A DNA stretch of 64,000 nt from Microbacterium enclense (GTDB lineage: Bacteria > Actinomycetota > Actinomycetes > Actinomycetales > Microbacteriaceae): the NCBI RefSeq assembly GCF_004022425.1, contig NZ_RBZY01000009.1:1-64000 (forward strand), in the 5' to 3' direction. Below the pieces are notes generated by a model, which saw only the letters and a program-made list of their open reading frames with translations, was not told the DNA's origin and made no database searches. Each line of letters starts with the position of its first letter. The stretch's first letter is position 1. Position numbers and translations under genes: made by a program. This document shows positions 53,423 through 61,625 of this stretch, in pieces.

Positions 53423-53899
53423 ATGAGCGTGTCTCTTCCCGCCCGTAGCCGTCTCGTGGCCGCCGCGCTGGAGCGCGCGGGGATCGCGGGCGAGATCGTC
53501 GTCCTCCCGGATGCCGCGCACACCGCGGCGTTGGCCGCGGAGGCGCTGGGTATCGAGGTCGGGGCCATCGCGAACAGCCTCGTGTTCTGGAGCGACGACG
53601 AACCGCTGCTCGTGATGACCAGCGGCGCGCACCGCGTCGACACGGCGGCTCTGGCCGCGCGCCTCGGGCGCGGTGGCATCCGTCGCGCGAGTCCGGAACA
53701 GGTTCTCGCGGCGACGGGGCAGCCCATCGGCGGTGTGGCGCCGACCGGGCACCCCGCACCGCTGACCACCGTCGTCGACGAGGACCTCGCGGCGTTCCCG
53801 CAGATCTGGGCCGCCGGCGGCACGCCCCACACCGTGTTCCCACTCACCTTCGACGAGCTCGTTCGCCTCACCGACGGCACGGTCGCGACGGTCGCCTGA
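53423..53899 (+). CDS. YbaK/ProX-like aminoacyl-tRNA deacylase domain protein
   Basis: The 158-residue protein matches the YbaK/EbsC/ProX editing-domain family, which hydrolyses mischarged Cys- or Ala-tRNA. The IANSLVFWSDDEPLLVMTSGAHRVD segment aligns with IAKTLVF of YbaK, but its catalytic Lys is Asn. GQPIGGVAPTGHPAP is the second conserved loop (usually GxPxGxVSP). Loss of the Lys argues for a different substrate or a binding role. The -10 box at six bases suggests a leaderless message. Confidence 0.8.
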   Translation: MSVSLPARSRLVAAALERAGIAGEIVVLPDAAHTAALAAEALGIEVGAIANSLVFWSDDEPLLVMTSGAHRVDTAALAARLGRGGIRRASPEQVLAATGQPIGGVAPTGHPAPLTTVVDEDLAAFPQIWAAGGTPHTVFPLTFDELVRLTDGTVATVA

Positions 53900-53928
53900 G
53901 GCCTCGTGGACGCCGGCGTGTGATGGCT

Positions 53929-53983
53929 CGGTGTCCAAGACACGCGGACGCGCCGCTGTGGCATCCGCGTGTCCTGGACACCG
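53929..53983. repeat. intergenic palindrome, copy 1
   Basis: CGGTGTCCAAGACACGCGGA (53929-53948) pairs with the reverse complement at 53964-53983 over 19 of 20 positions, with a 15-base loop. The 15-base GTGTCCAAGACACGC is repeated at 60445. It lies between convergent genes and has no T tract. Confidence 0.8.
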
Positions 53984-53992
53984 AAGGGGCGG

Positions 53993-55954
53993 TCAGTCCT
54001 GGCCCGACAGCACCGTAAGGCACACGACCGCGGCTGCGGCCGACCAGGCCTGCGGGCGGCACGCGGCGGGGTAGGGCGTCGGGACCGAGGATTCCGCCCG
54101 CGGGTCGCCGGAGTGCAGCTCGGGCACGCGGTAGGCGAAGCCCTCGGCCGCATCCAGGAGTTCGCCGACGACCGCGCGAGCGGCCTCGTCGAGTCCGGCG
54201 CGACGCATCCCGTGCACCGCGATCGCGGTGTCGTGCACCCACACGCTGCCCCCGTGGTACGACAGCGGCCAGTAGCCGGCCGCACCCGTGGACATCGTCC
54301 GGATGCCGTAGCCGCTGGACATCGACTCGTGGCGCAGCAGTTCCGCGATGCGGGCCTCGTCGTCGGCATCCAGGATTCCGGTGCCGATCAGGTGACCGAT
54401 GTTGCTCGTGAGGGTGTCGACCGGCCGCTTCTCGCGGTCGAGGGCGACGGCCGGGTAACGGCCCTCGGGGGTCTCGATCCAGTAGGCGGCGGCGAAGCGC
54501 TCCTTGAGGTCGGCAGCCCAGGCGCGCCAGAACATGACGTCGTCGGCATCCGTCTCGTCACCGAGATCCTCGAGCAGCTGCGCGCCGACCAGAGCCGCCT
54601 CGTACGCGTACCCCTGCACCTCGCACAGCGCGATCGGACCGTCCGCGAGCGACCCGTCGCGCCACTGGATCGAATCGCCGGAGTCTTTCCAGCCCTGGTT
54701 CGCCAGGCCCGTGCCGAGGCGGTCGATGTAATCGAGGAAACCGTCGCCGTCGCTGTCGCCGCTGTCGCGGATCCAGCCGAGCGCCGCGCGCAACGCCGGG
54801 AGGAGCGCGCGCACCTCGCCGGCCGGCATCCCCGCGCGGCGCGCGTCGGCGAGCAGGCAGATCCACAGGGGAGTGGAGTCGACGCTGCCGTAGTACCGCG
54901 GCGGCAGCGAGATGCCCTCGCTCGGGATCTCGAGCGACGACGAGCGCAGCTCGTGCAGGATCTTGCCCGGCTCCTGCGCCGTCTGCGCGTCGTCGAGCGT
55001 TCCCTGCAGGCGCGCGAGCACACGGAGGGTGGATGCCGCGATGTCGCGGTCGAGCGGAAGGGCGAGCCGCGCGGCCCAGATCGAGTCACGACCGAACAGC
55101 GTGAAGAACCACGGCGCGCCGGCGGCGAAGAACTCGTCGTCGGGATCGTCGGGGAGCATGAGACGCAGCGCGTCGAGGTCGCCGAGAGCCGTGGTGAGCC
55201 ATCGGGCGAGGCGCGGGTCGGAGGCCCGGGCCGCGACGGCCGCGGCATCCCACCGGGGAGGCGCGGTGGCGCCCCCGACGACGAGCGTGTCGTCGTGCAG
55301 CACGAGCTCCCAGGTCACCGTCGCCTCACCGAAGGCGGGGACCTCGACCTCCCAGCTCGCCTCGATACCCCCCGGGACGGATGCCACGTCGGCCCCGGCC
55401 GCGATGAGTTCGAGGCGCTGCGGACCGGCGGACACGCGCGCCGACCCCGCGCCGATCTCGACCTCGGTCTGCTGCGGCCGGGCGTGCCCGGACTTCACCT
55501 CGTGGAGCAGGGCGAACTCGGGGTGGAGCCCGAGCCGCAGCGTCGTGCGGATCGGTGCGTCCATGCGCGAGCGCAGCGCCCAGGTCTCGGTGACCCGGCC
55601 GTCCGCGACCGTGCGCTCGCGCAGCAGGCGGACCTTCGGGTCGGGCGTGGTGTCGTCGACGCCGCGCAGCACACCGCCGAACACGATCCGGGAGGGACCG
55701 TCGGGCGCCGTGGAGATCCATTCGATGGCGGAGTCGTCGCACGAGACGGTCAACGACCGGACGTGACGGACGTCGCCGTGGTAGACCCCGTGCACGGCGG
55801 CCGTGCCCATGGCGCCGTCGCGGTCGGACCACACCTGCGTCGGGGCACGCAGAACGATCACGGCGTCACTCAGCAGGGGCTGCAGCGGCGCGGCGTCGTT
55901 CGAGGGTGCGGCGGCGAGAGGGACCGCGGGCGAGGCGGCGGGGGCGGTGGTCAT
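53993..55954 (-). CDS. glycogen debranching-type glucosidase
   Basis: The 653-residue protein is a GH63/GH133-like enzyme: a beta-rich N-terminal domain typical of the glycogen debranching enzyme N-terminal family, then an (alpha/alpha)6 barrel. FTLFGRDSIWAARLAL, CEVQGYAYEAALVGA and GSVWVHDTAIAVHGMRRAG are the conserved active-site segments. It probably removes alpha-1,6 or other glucosyl links from oligosaccharides brought in by the adjacent importer. Its start overlaps the permease stop (ATGA), placing it as last gene of the LacI-controlled operon. No signal peptide is seen, so it acts in the cytoplasm. Confidence 0.88.
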   Translation of the reverse strand: MTTAPAASPAVPLAAAPSNDAAPLQPLLSDAVIVLRAPTQVWSDRDGAMGTAAVHGVYHGDVRHVRSLTVSCDDSAIEWISTAPDGPSRIVFGGVLRGVDDTTPDPKVRLLRERTVADGRVTETWALRSRMDAPIRTTLRLGLHPEFALLHEVKSGHARPQQTEVEIGAGSARVSAGPQRLELIAAGADVASVPGGIEASWEVEVPAFGEATVTWELVLHDDTLVVGGATAPPRWDAAAVAARASDPRLARWLTTALGDLDALRLMLPDDPDDEFFAAGAPWFFTLFGRDSIWAARLALPLDRDIAASTLRVLARLQGTLDDAQTAQEPGKILHELRSSSLEIPSEGISLPPRYYGSVDSTPLWICLLADARRAGMPAGEVRALLPALRAALGWIRDSGDSDGDGFLDYIDRLGTGLANQGWKDSGDSIQWRDGSLADGPIALCEVQGYAYEAALVGAQLLEDLGDETDADDVMFWRAWAADLKERFAAAYWIETPEGRYPAVALDREKRPVDTLTSNIGHLIGTGILDADDEARIAELLRHESMSSGYGIRTMSTGAAGYWPLSYHGGSVWVHDTAIAVHGMRRAGLDEAARAVVGELLDAAEGFAYRVPELHSGDPRAESSVPTPYPAACRPQAWSAAAAVVCLTVLSGQD

Positions 55955-56868
55955 TCTTTGACGGCTCCTTCACTGGCGTTCATGATGCGGCGCTGGAACA
56001 CGAAGAACACCACGGCGACCGGAATCGTCATGATGGCCGCGGCCGCGAGTTTGAGCGGGAATTGGCTCCCCTGACTGAGCTGCCCGCTCGCGAGCGAGGC
56101 GACGCCCTTGGTCAGGGTGGTGAGCTCGGGGGACTGGGTGGAGATGACGAAGTGGCTCAACTCGTTCCACGATCCCTGGAACGACAGGATCACGATCGTG
56201 ATGAGCGCCGGACGAGCCATGGGCAGCACGACCGACCAGAAGATGCGGAACGTGCTCGCTCCGTCGATTCGGGCCTGCTCCTCGACCGACGGCGGGATCG
56301 ACTCGAAGAAGTTCTTCATGATGAACACGCCCGCGGCATCCACCAGGAGAGGGAGGATCATGCCCGCGTACGAGTCGTACATGCCGAGCTGGTTGATGAC
56401 AAGGAACTTCGGGATGAGCAGCACCACGGCCGGGACCGCCATGACCGCCACCAGCGCGGCGAACACGATTCCGCGACCGCGGAACTGCAGACGGGCCAGT
56501 GCGTACCCGGCGAGGGAGTTGAAGAACACCCGGCCGAGGGTCACGAACACCGTGACGACCGCGGAGTTGGCGAACCACACCGGGAAGTCCGAGCGCAGGA
56601 ACAGTCGCTCGTACGCGGCCCACGTGAAGGGCTGGGGCACGAGGGAGATCGGATCGGCGGCGGCCACGGCATCCGTCTTGAACGACGTCGCGACCTGTAC
56701 GAGGAACGGGTAGATGTAGATCAGCGCCAGCACGCACAGCAGCGCATACAGCGCGATCTGCCAGCGCAGCGTCTTACCGGACATGCGGTGCTTCGCGGGC
56801 TTCCGGCGGGGGCCACCCACGACCTGCCCGGCCAGGACGGTCGTTTCGGGGGATGCCGTGGCGGTCAT
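55951..56868 (-). CDS. carbohydrate ABC transporter permease (MalG-like)
   Basis: The 305-residue permease has six transmembrane helices and the EAA loop in FESIPPSVEEQARIDGAS...RIFWSVVLP for contact with the ATPase. The start at ATG 56868 overlaps the preceding permease stop. It is the second membrane subunit of the importer. Confidence 0.93.
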   Translation of the reverse strand: MTATASPETTVLAGQVVGGPRRKPAKHRMSGKTLRWQIALYALLCVLALIYIYPFLVQVATSFKTDAVAAADPISLVPQPFTWAAYERLFLRSDFPVWFANSAVVTVFVTLGRVFFNSLAGYALARLQFRGRGIVFAALVAVMAVPAVVLLIPKFLVINQLGMYDSYAGMILPLLVDAAGVFIMKNFFESIPPSVEEQARIDGASTFRIFWSVVLPMARPALITIVILSFQGSWNELSHFVISTQSPELTTLTKGVASLASGQLSQGSQFPLKLAAAAIMTIPVAVVFFVFQRRIMNASEGAVKE

Positions 56869-57974
56869 CGCGTTCCTCCCTTCGGTGCGCGCACTTCGTA
56901 CTGCCGTGCGCGGCGGCGCGAGACGGGACGCTCGCGCAGGACCCATCGCTGCAGGATCGTGAGGACGACGATGATGACGAACAGGACGAACGCGATCGCC
57001 GCACCCTGACCCCACTCCTGCGACAGGAAAGCCGAGGAGTAGCTGAGGTACGCGGGGGTCAGCGTGGTCTTACCGGGACCGCCCTGGGTGCCCGTGTAGA
57101 TCTGGTCGAACACCTGCCAGGTGCCGATGAGGCCGAGGGTCAGCACGGTGAAGAGGACCGGTCGCAGCTGCGGGAGCGTGACGCGCCAGAAGCGCTGCCA
57201 GCCGTTCGCGCCGTCCATCATGGCGGCCTCCTGCACGTCGCCGCCGATGTTCTGCAGGCCCGCGATGAACAGGAGCATGAAGGTTCCCGAGGTCGTGAAG
57301 ACGGCCATGAGGATGAACGCCGACATCGCCACCGACGGACCGGCCAGCCAGTCCCACCACGAGACGCCGAGGAAGGTGCTGCCGGTGAGCGCGGCGGGCC
57401 CGCTGGTGACACCGATCGCGGCGAGGGCGTTGTGCACGATGCCGGACGGGTCGCTGAACCAGTTGGGTCCGTTGATCCCGAGCCACGACAGCACCTCGTT
57501 GATCGCGCCCGACGTCGAGAACAGGAACAGCCACAGCACGGTGATCGCGACGGAACTCGTGACGGAGGGGAAGTAGAACGCCGTGCGGAAGAATCCGCGA
57601 CCGCGCAGCACCGCGCGGTTCACCAGGACGGCGAGGAAGAGCGAGAGCGCGGTCTGCAGCGGGACGACCAGGAGCACGTACCAGCCGTTGTTGCGCAGGG
57701 CCGTCCCGAAATCGCGCTCGGCGAGGCCGCCGCCGGTGGTGACGGCGGCGTAGTTGTCGAGACCGACGAAGTTCACGTTCGACGAGAAGGGGCTGCCCCG
57801 CCCGGTCCAGTCCGAGAAGCTCACCCACAGCGCCATGAGCACCGGGACGAGGAGGAACACGCCGAGGATGATCAGCACCGGGGCGGTGAAGAGCCAGCCG
57901 GCGGCGGCCTCGCCGCGCCGGATCCCCGAGGAGGAGGACCCGGCGCGGCGAGGCGCGGTGGTGAGTGCGGTCAT
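56865..57974 (-). CDS. carbohydrate ABC transporter permease (MalF-like)
   Basis: The 369-residue permease has an extended N-terminus, six to seven transmembrane helices, and the EAA loop in GGDVQEAAMMDGANGWQRFWRVTLP. It pairs with the MalG-like subunit. No ATPase gene is present in the operon, which is common in Actinobacteria where a shared MsiK-type ATPase serves several importers. Confidence 0.93.
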   Translation of the reverse strand: MTALTTAPRRAGSSSSGIRRGEAAAGWLFTAPVLIILGVFLLVPVLMALWVSFSDWTGRGSPFSSNVNFVGLDNYAAVTTGGGLAERDFGTALRNNGWYVLLVVPLQTALSLFLAVLVNRAVLRGRGFFRTAFYFPSVTSSVAITVLWLFLFSTSGAINEVLSWLGINGPNWFSDPSGIVHNALAAIGVTSGPAALTGSTFLGVSWWDWLAGPSVAMSAFILMAVFTTSGTFMLLFIAGLQNIGGDVQEAAMMDGANGWQRFWRVTLPQLRPVLFTVLTLGLIGTWQVFDQIYTGTQGGPGKTTLTPAYLSYSSAFLSQEWGQGAAIAFVLFVIIVVLTILQRWVLRERPVSRRRARQYEVRAPKGGTR

Positions 57975-57986
57975 GGACGGTCGCGC

Positions 57987-59222
57987 CTACTCGGCGATCG
58001 CCTCGAGGTTGCCCTGCACGGTGGCGAGGATCGACTGCGGGTCACCGGTCTTCAGCGACTCCAGCTGCGCGTTGAAGTCGGTGATGACGTCGGCGGCACC
58101 GGCGATGTTCGGCGGGAACTGGGCGTACTCGGCTCCGGCGAGGAACGCGGCGAGGTCGGGGTTCGCGCTCGACCAGGCGTCGGCGGCGGACTCGATCGAC
58201 GGCATGGGCCCGAACGCCTCCGAGAACGCCAGCTGCTGGTCGGTACCCGTGAGGTACTCCACGAGGGAGCGGGCGTTCTCCTGGTTCGCGCTGTCGGCGG
58301 CCATGCCCCAGCAGTTGGTGAACTGCAGCGTGCCCTTGCCGCCGGGACCCGCGGGGAGCTCGGCAACGGTGTACTGCACGTCCGGGTAGTCGGCGGTGAG
58401 AGCGCCCGTGATCCAGTTGCCCTCGATCGTCATCGCGGCGCTCTGGGTGCCGAAGGCCTCTCCGCCCCAGCCCGCGCCCACGTCGGAGGCGAAGGCGAAG
58501 GTGCCGTCCGCGAGATGCGTCTTGACGTACTGCAGGGCCTCGACGTTCGCGGCGCTGTCGGCGGTGGCCGCGCCGTCGGTGAGGAGCCCGCCCCCGGCCT
58601 GCGCCATGAAGGCGCCGACGCGCTGGTACTCGGCACCGAACGCGAGACCGACACGGCCGTCGACGGTGAGCTTCTGAGCGACGGATGCCAGTTCGTCCCA
58701 CGTCGTGGGGATGTCGGCATCCGTCAGCCCCGCCGCCGACCACAGGTCGGTGTTGATGATGAGGGCGAGCGTGGAGAAGTCCTTCGGTGCGCAGTAGAAC
58801 TGGTCGTCGACCGTGAAGTTCTCGACGAGCGAGGGGTAGAAGTCGTCCTTGTTCGCGAGCTCGTCGCCGTAGGCGGCGATCGACCCGTTCGCGGCGTAGC
58901 CGGCGAGGGCTTCGGGCGCGAGGTAGAACACGTCCGGCGGCGACCCCGCCGCAAAGCCCTGGGAGAGCTGCTGGGGGAGGTCGTTGGCGACCTGCACCTG
59001 CGCCTCGACGCCCGACTGCTCCGACCAGGCGGCGACCGCGTCTTCGACGGCCTGCGTCTCGGCGTCGCCCGACGAGCCGATGAGGACCGACAGCGAGCCG
59101 CCGGAGGACTCCTCGGCGCTGCCGGAATCGGAGAATCCCGAACCGCAGGCGGTGAGGGTCAGGGCTCCGGTGGCCAGGAGCGCTCCGGCTCCGAGCCAGG
59201 TGCGCGCGATGTGCCGTGTCAT
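57987..59222 (-). CDS. sugar ABC transporter substrate-binding lipoprotein
   Basis: The 411-residue protein has a lipoprotein signal peptide (LATGALTLTACGSG, lipobox LTAC with Cys about 26), then a family 1 solute-binding fold with GSPPDVFYLAPEALAGYA and GTLQFTNCWGMAADS. It captures an oligosaccharide outside the membrane; from context an alpha-glucoside or maltodextrin is plausible. AAGGAGAG lies 5 bases upstream of the ATG. It is the first gene of the operon. Confidence 0.93.
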   Translation of the reverse strand: MTRHIARTWLGAGALLATGALTLTACGSGFSDSGSAEESSGGSLSVLIGSSGDAETQAVEDAVAAWSEQSGVEAQVQVANDLPQQLSQGFAAGSPPDVFYLAPEALAGYAANGSIAAYGDELANKDDFYPSLVENFTVDDQFYCAPKDFSTLALIINTDLWSAAGLTDADIPTTWDELASVAQKLTVDGRVGLAFGAEYQRVGAFMAQAGGGLLTDGAATADSAANVEALQYVKTHLADGTFAFASDVGAGWGGEAFGTQSAAMTIEGNWITGALTADYPDVQYTVAELPAGPGGKGTLQFTNCWGMAADSANQENARSLVEYLTGTDQQLAFSEAFGPMPSIESAADAWSSANPDLAAFLAGAEYAQFPPNIAGAADVITDFNAQLESLKTGDPQSILATVQGNLEAIAE

Positions 59223-59280
59223 GTGTCTCTCTCCTTCGATGAGGCATGCGACCCCTCCGCATGTGACCGGAGGGCCGGTA

Positions 59281-59296
59281 GTTTGAACGTTCAAAC
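59281..59296. promoter_or_regulatory. LacI-family operator
   Basis: GTTTGAACGTTCAAAC, a perfect 16-base palindrome with central CG, typical of LacI-family operators. It lies 58 bases upstream of the binding-protein ATG, just after its -10, so a bound repressor blocks transcription. Confidence 0.85.
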
Positions 59297-59308
59297 TCCG
59301 GTGCGACT

Positions 59309-59338
59309 AAAGTACGGAGCGGCGGGCCTCGCTGTCAA
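59309..59338 (-). promoter_or_regulatory. promoter of the sugar importer operon
   Basis: On the minus strand TTGACA (59338-59333), 18 bases, TACTTT (59314-59309). It shares its -35 with the divergent lacI promoter. Confidence 0.75.
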
Positions 59339-59360
59339 GCCGTCACGTCCGACCTACGAT
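59332..59360 (+). promoter_or_regulatory. promoter of the LacI-family gene
   Basis: CTGTCA (59332-59337), 17 bases, TACGAT (59355-59360). The -35 overlaps that of the divergent importer promoter on the other strand. Confidence 0.55.
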
Positions 59361-59387
59361 GACCGTCGAGATACCGGGAGGGATCGG

Positions 59388-60392
59388 ATGGCGAAAGCCC
59401 CCACCGTCGAAGACGTCGCACGCGTGGCCGGCGTCTCGCGGCAGACCGTCTCGAATGTCGTGAACACGCCGGCGATCGTGCGCGAGACCACGCGCCTGCG
59501 CGTCGAGGCGGCCATCGCCGAACTCGGGTACCGCCCCCACGCCGCCGCGCGACGCCTGCGCACGCGCCGCAGCTCCACCATCGGCATCCACCTCGATCCG
59601 TATGCCGGCGGAATCGCGGGCGTCGTCCTCGACCGCTTCGTGCACGCCCTCACCGAACGCGCCAGCGAACGCGACATGCGCGTGCTCCTCTACGCCGCCC
59701 GCACCGCCGAGGAGGAGATCGACCGCCTCGGCGACCTGCTCGAAGGGGGAGAAGTGGATGCCGTCGTCGTCACCGGCACCTTCCACGGCGATCCGCGCAC
59801 CGGCTGGCTCAACGAACGCGGCCTGCCGTTCGTGTCGTTCGGGCGCCCGTGGGGCGAGGACGACGTCGCCGCCCCCGCGCACCTGTGGGTCGACGTCGAC
59901 GGTGCCGCCGGCACCCGCGCCGCCACCGAGCACCTGCTCGCGGGGAGGACCGGCCGCGTGGCGTTCCTCGGCTGGCCCTCCGGGTCGGGGACCGGCGATG
60001 AGCGCGAGCGCGGGTGGCGCGAGAGCGTCGGTGTGGCAGCGGGACCCCGCTGGGTCGTGGAGGACAGCGTGGCCCTCGCGCGCGACGTCGTCACCGCCGG
60101 GATCGCGCGCGATCCGGACGTGTGCGGCATCGTCTGCGCGAGCGACTCCCTCGCCATCGGCGCGCACCTGGCCACGACCGTCGCCGGACGGGCGGACATC
60201 GCCGTGATCGGCTTCGACAACACCCCCGCCGCCGAAGCGCTCGGTCTTTCGAGCGTCGAGCAGTTGCCCGAGCGCGTGGCATCCGGTGCTCTCGACCTGC
60301 TCATGGGGGAGGGCGGCACGGTGGTTGCGCCGCGCCCGGCGACCTCCGGCGCGGCTCACGTCCTTGTGGAGCCGCGCCTCGTCGTGCGCTGA
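59388..60392 (+). CDS. LacI-family transcriptional regulator
   Basis: The 334-residue repressor has the LacI helix-turn-helix TVEDVARVAGVSRQTVSNVVN and hinge region HAAARRLRTRRSSTIG, then a periplasmic-binding-protein-like sugar domain (about 60-334). It is divergent from the importer operon and probably binds the 59281 palindrome. The ligand should be the imported sugar or a derivative. The ribosome site is GGGAGG, six bases upstream. Confidence 0.93.
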   Translation: MAKAPTVEDVARVAGVSRQTVSNVVNTPAIVRETTRLRVEAAIAELGYRPHAAARRLRTRRSSTIGIHLDPYAGGIAGVVLDRFVHALTERASERDMRVLLYAARTAEEEIDRLGDLLEGGEVDAVVVTGTFHGDPRTGWLNERGLPFVSFGRPWGEDDVAAPAHLWVDVDGAAGTRAATEHLLAGRTGRVAFLGWPSGSGTGDERERGWRESVGVAAGPRWVVEDSVALARDVVTAGIARDPDVCGIVCASDSLAIGAHLATTVAGRADIAVIGFDNTPAAEALGLSSVEQLPERVASGALDLLMGEGGTVVAPRPATSGAAHVLVEPRLVVR

Positions 60393-60443
60393 CGTTCGGG
60401 GCGGTCGCGCTGACGCCCGTGTCGTGCGGTGACGCGCGTGTTC

Positions 60444-60496
60444 AGTGTCCAAGACACGCCGATGGGGCTGGCGCTCACCGGCGTGTCTTGGACACT
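60444..60496. repeat. intergenic palindrome, copy 2
   Basis: AGTGTCCAAGACACGCCG (60444-60461) and its perfect complement at 60479-60496, 17-base loop. It shares GTGTCCAAGACACGC with the copy at 53929. It lies between the convergent LacI-family and SixA-like genes; the remaining 200 bases of this gap hold nothing I can identify. Confidence 0.85.
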
Positions 60497-60604
60497 CGGC
60501 CTCCTCGAGGCGCCGATGTCAGACGGCGGACCAGCCACGTTTCGAGGACGTGCTCGCCCGCGCGTTCGCGGTCGGAACGCTGGTGTGAGGAGGCCCCGGG
60601 GTGG

Positions 60605-61069
60605 TCAGGGCGTGAGTAGCTCGACCTCGTCGGGCGGGGTCGACCCGACGTCGGTCCACTCGCCCTCGTGCCACGTGAAGATCGCGACGGCCGACGTGAC
60701 CATGCGGACCTCACGCGCAGCCAGGCGCGAGACCAGTTCGCTCATGCCCGGATCATGTGCGACGACCATGACCTCGCGGGCACCGCTCGAGCGCGCCGCG
60801 TCGAGCAACCCGTCGGGCTCGGCGAGGTAGAGCGCGGCATCCTCGGTCACGTCGACCTCGAACTCTTCGGCGAACGCGTCGGCGGTCGTTCGAGCGCGCA
60901 CCGCGGTGCTCGAGAGGAGAACCTCGGGACGCACACCACGCCGGAGCACCGCCCGCGCCATCGCGGGGGCATCGCGGCGACCGCGGTCGTTCAGGGGCCG
61001 GTCGTGGTCGTCGAGTCCTTCGTCGGCCCAGTCCGATTTGGCGTGCCGGGCCAGGATCAGTTGGATCAT
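60605..61069 (-). CDS. SixA-like histidine phosphatase
   Basis: This 154-residue phosphoglycerate-mutase-fold protein has the catalytic LARHAKSDWAD (RHAK in place of RHG) and the second His in VMVVAHDPGMSEL. It matches the SixA branch, which dephosphorylates His-containing phosphotransfer proteins, though actinobacterial members may act on other phosphates. The gene is separate from its neighbours. Confidence 0.9.
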   Translation of the reverse strand: MIQLILARHAKSDWADEGLDDHDRPLNDRGRRDAPAMARAVLRRGVRPEVLLSSTAVRARTTADAFAEEFEVDVTEDAALYLAEPDGLLDAARSSGAREVMVVAHDPGMSELVSRLAAREVRMVTSAVAIFTWHEGEWTDVGSTPPDEVELLTP

Positions 61070-61214
61070 CGTCTCTCCGCTTCGCTGCCATCGAGGAGTC
61101 GGACGCGGAGCGCGCGGGGCGCGAGGAACGAGCCGGCATCCGAGAAGAGGATATCGACGTGCGCTCGGTGGACGCAGGGCTGGCGCCGACGGCGTGTTGC
61201 GTCGAGGTGTGCCG

Positions 61215-61565
61215 TCAGTGGCCGACGTACACCCAGGCTCGGAGGCCGCTGGACAACTCGACCGCGACGCGTCGGTACACGGACACCTCGTACTCGTCCG
61301 CCGCGTCGAGTTCTTCCGGCGTGAGGGCCAGGACGCGGCCGAATACCCGGTCGCGCGGATCGTCCGTCCGGCGCAGGATCGGGTGCGCGTCCATGCCCGA
61401 CACCCGGGTGACGCGGTCGTCGTCGATCTCGACCCATTCGCGCCGATAGCCCGGAAGCGAATCGTCCTCGCCGTCGAGCACGCGGCCGAACGTATCGAGC
61501 TGCACCTGGGGTAGCTGCAGCGTCCCGTACGCGAAGAGGTGTTCCACTCCCGGACCGAAGTTCAC
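61215..61565 (-). CDS. AIG2/gamma-glutamylcyclotransferase-like protein
   Basis: The 116-residue protein opens LFAYGTLQLPQVQLDTFG, the YGTL substrate-binding signature of the AIG2/GGCT fold, and has EELDAADEYEVSVYRRV with the conserved acidic residue of the catalytic site. In the family, gamma-glutamyl amines or peptides are cyclised to 5-oxoproline. ATG 61565 fits the family N-terminus. Confidence 0.88.
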   Translation of the reverse strand: MNFGPGVEHLFAYGTLQLPQVQLDTFGRVLDGEDDSLPGYRREWVEIDDDRVTRVSGMDAHPILRRTDDPRDRVFGRVLALTPEELDAADEYEVSVYRRVAVELSSGLRAWVYVGH

Positions 61566-61625
61566 GCGCTCAGGGTACCCAGCGCGATGCGCCGCGGACA
61601 GGGCGTTGCGCCGTGTGTCCCGGCG

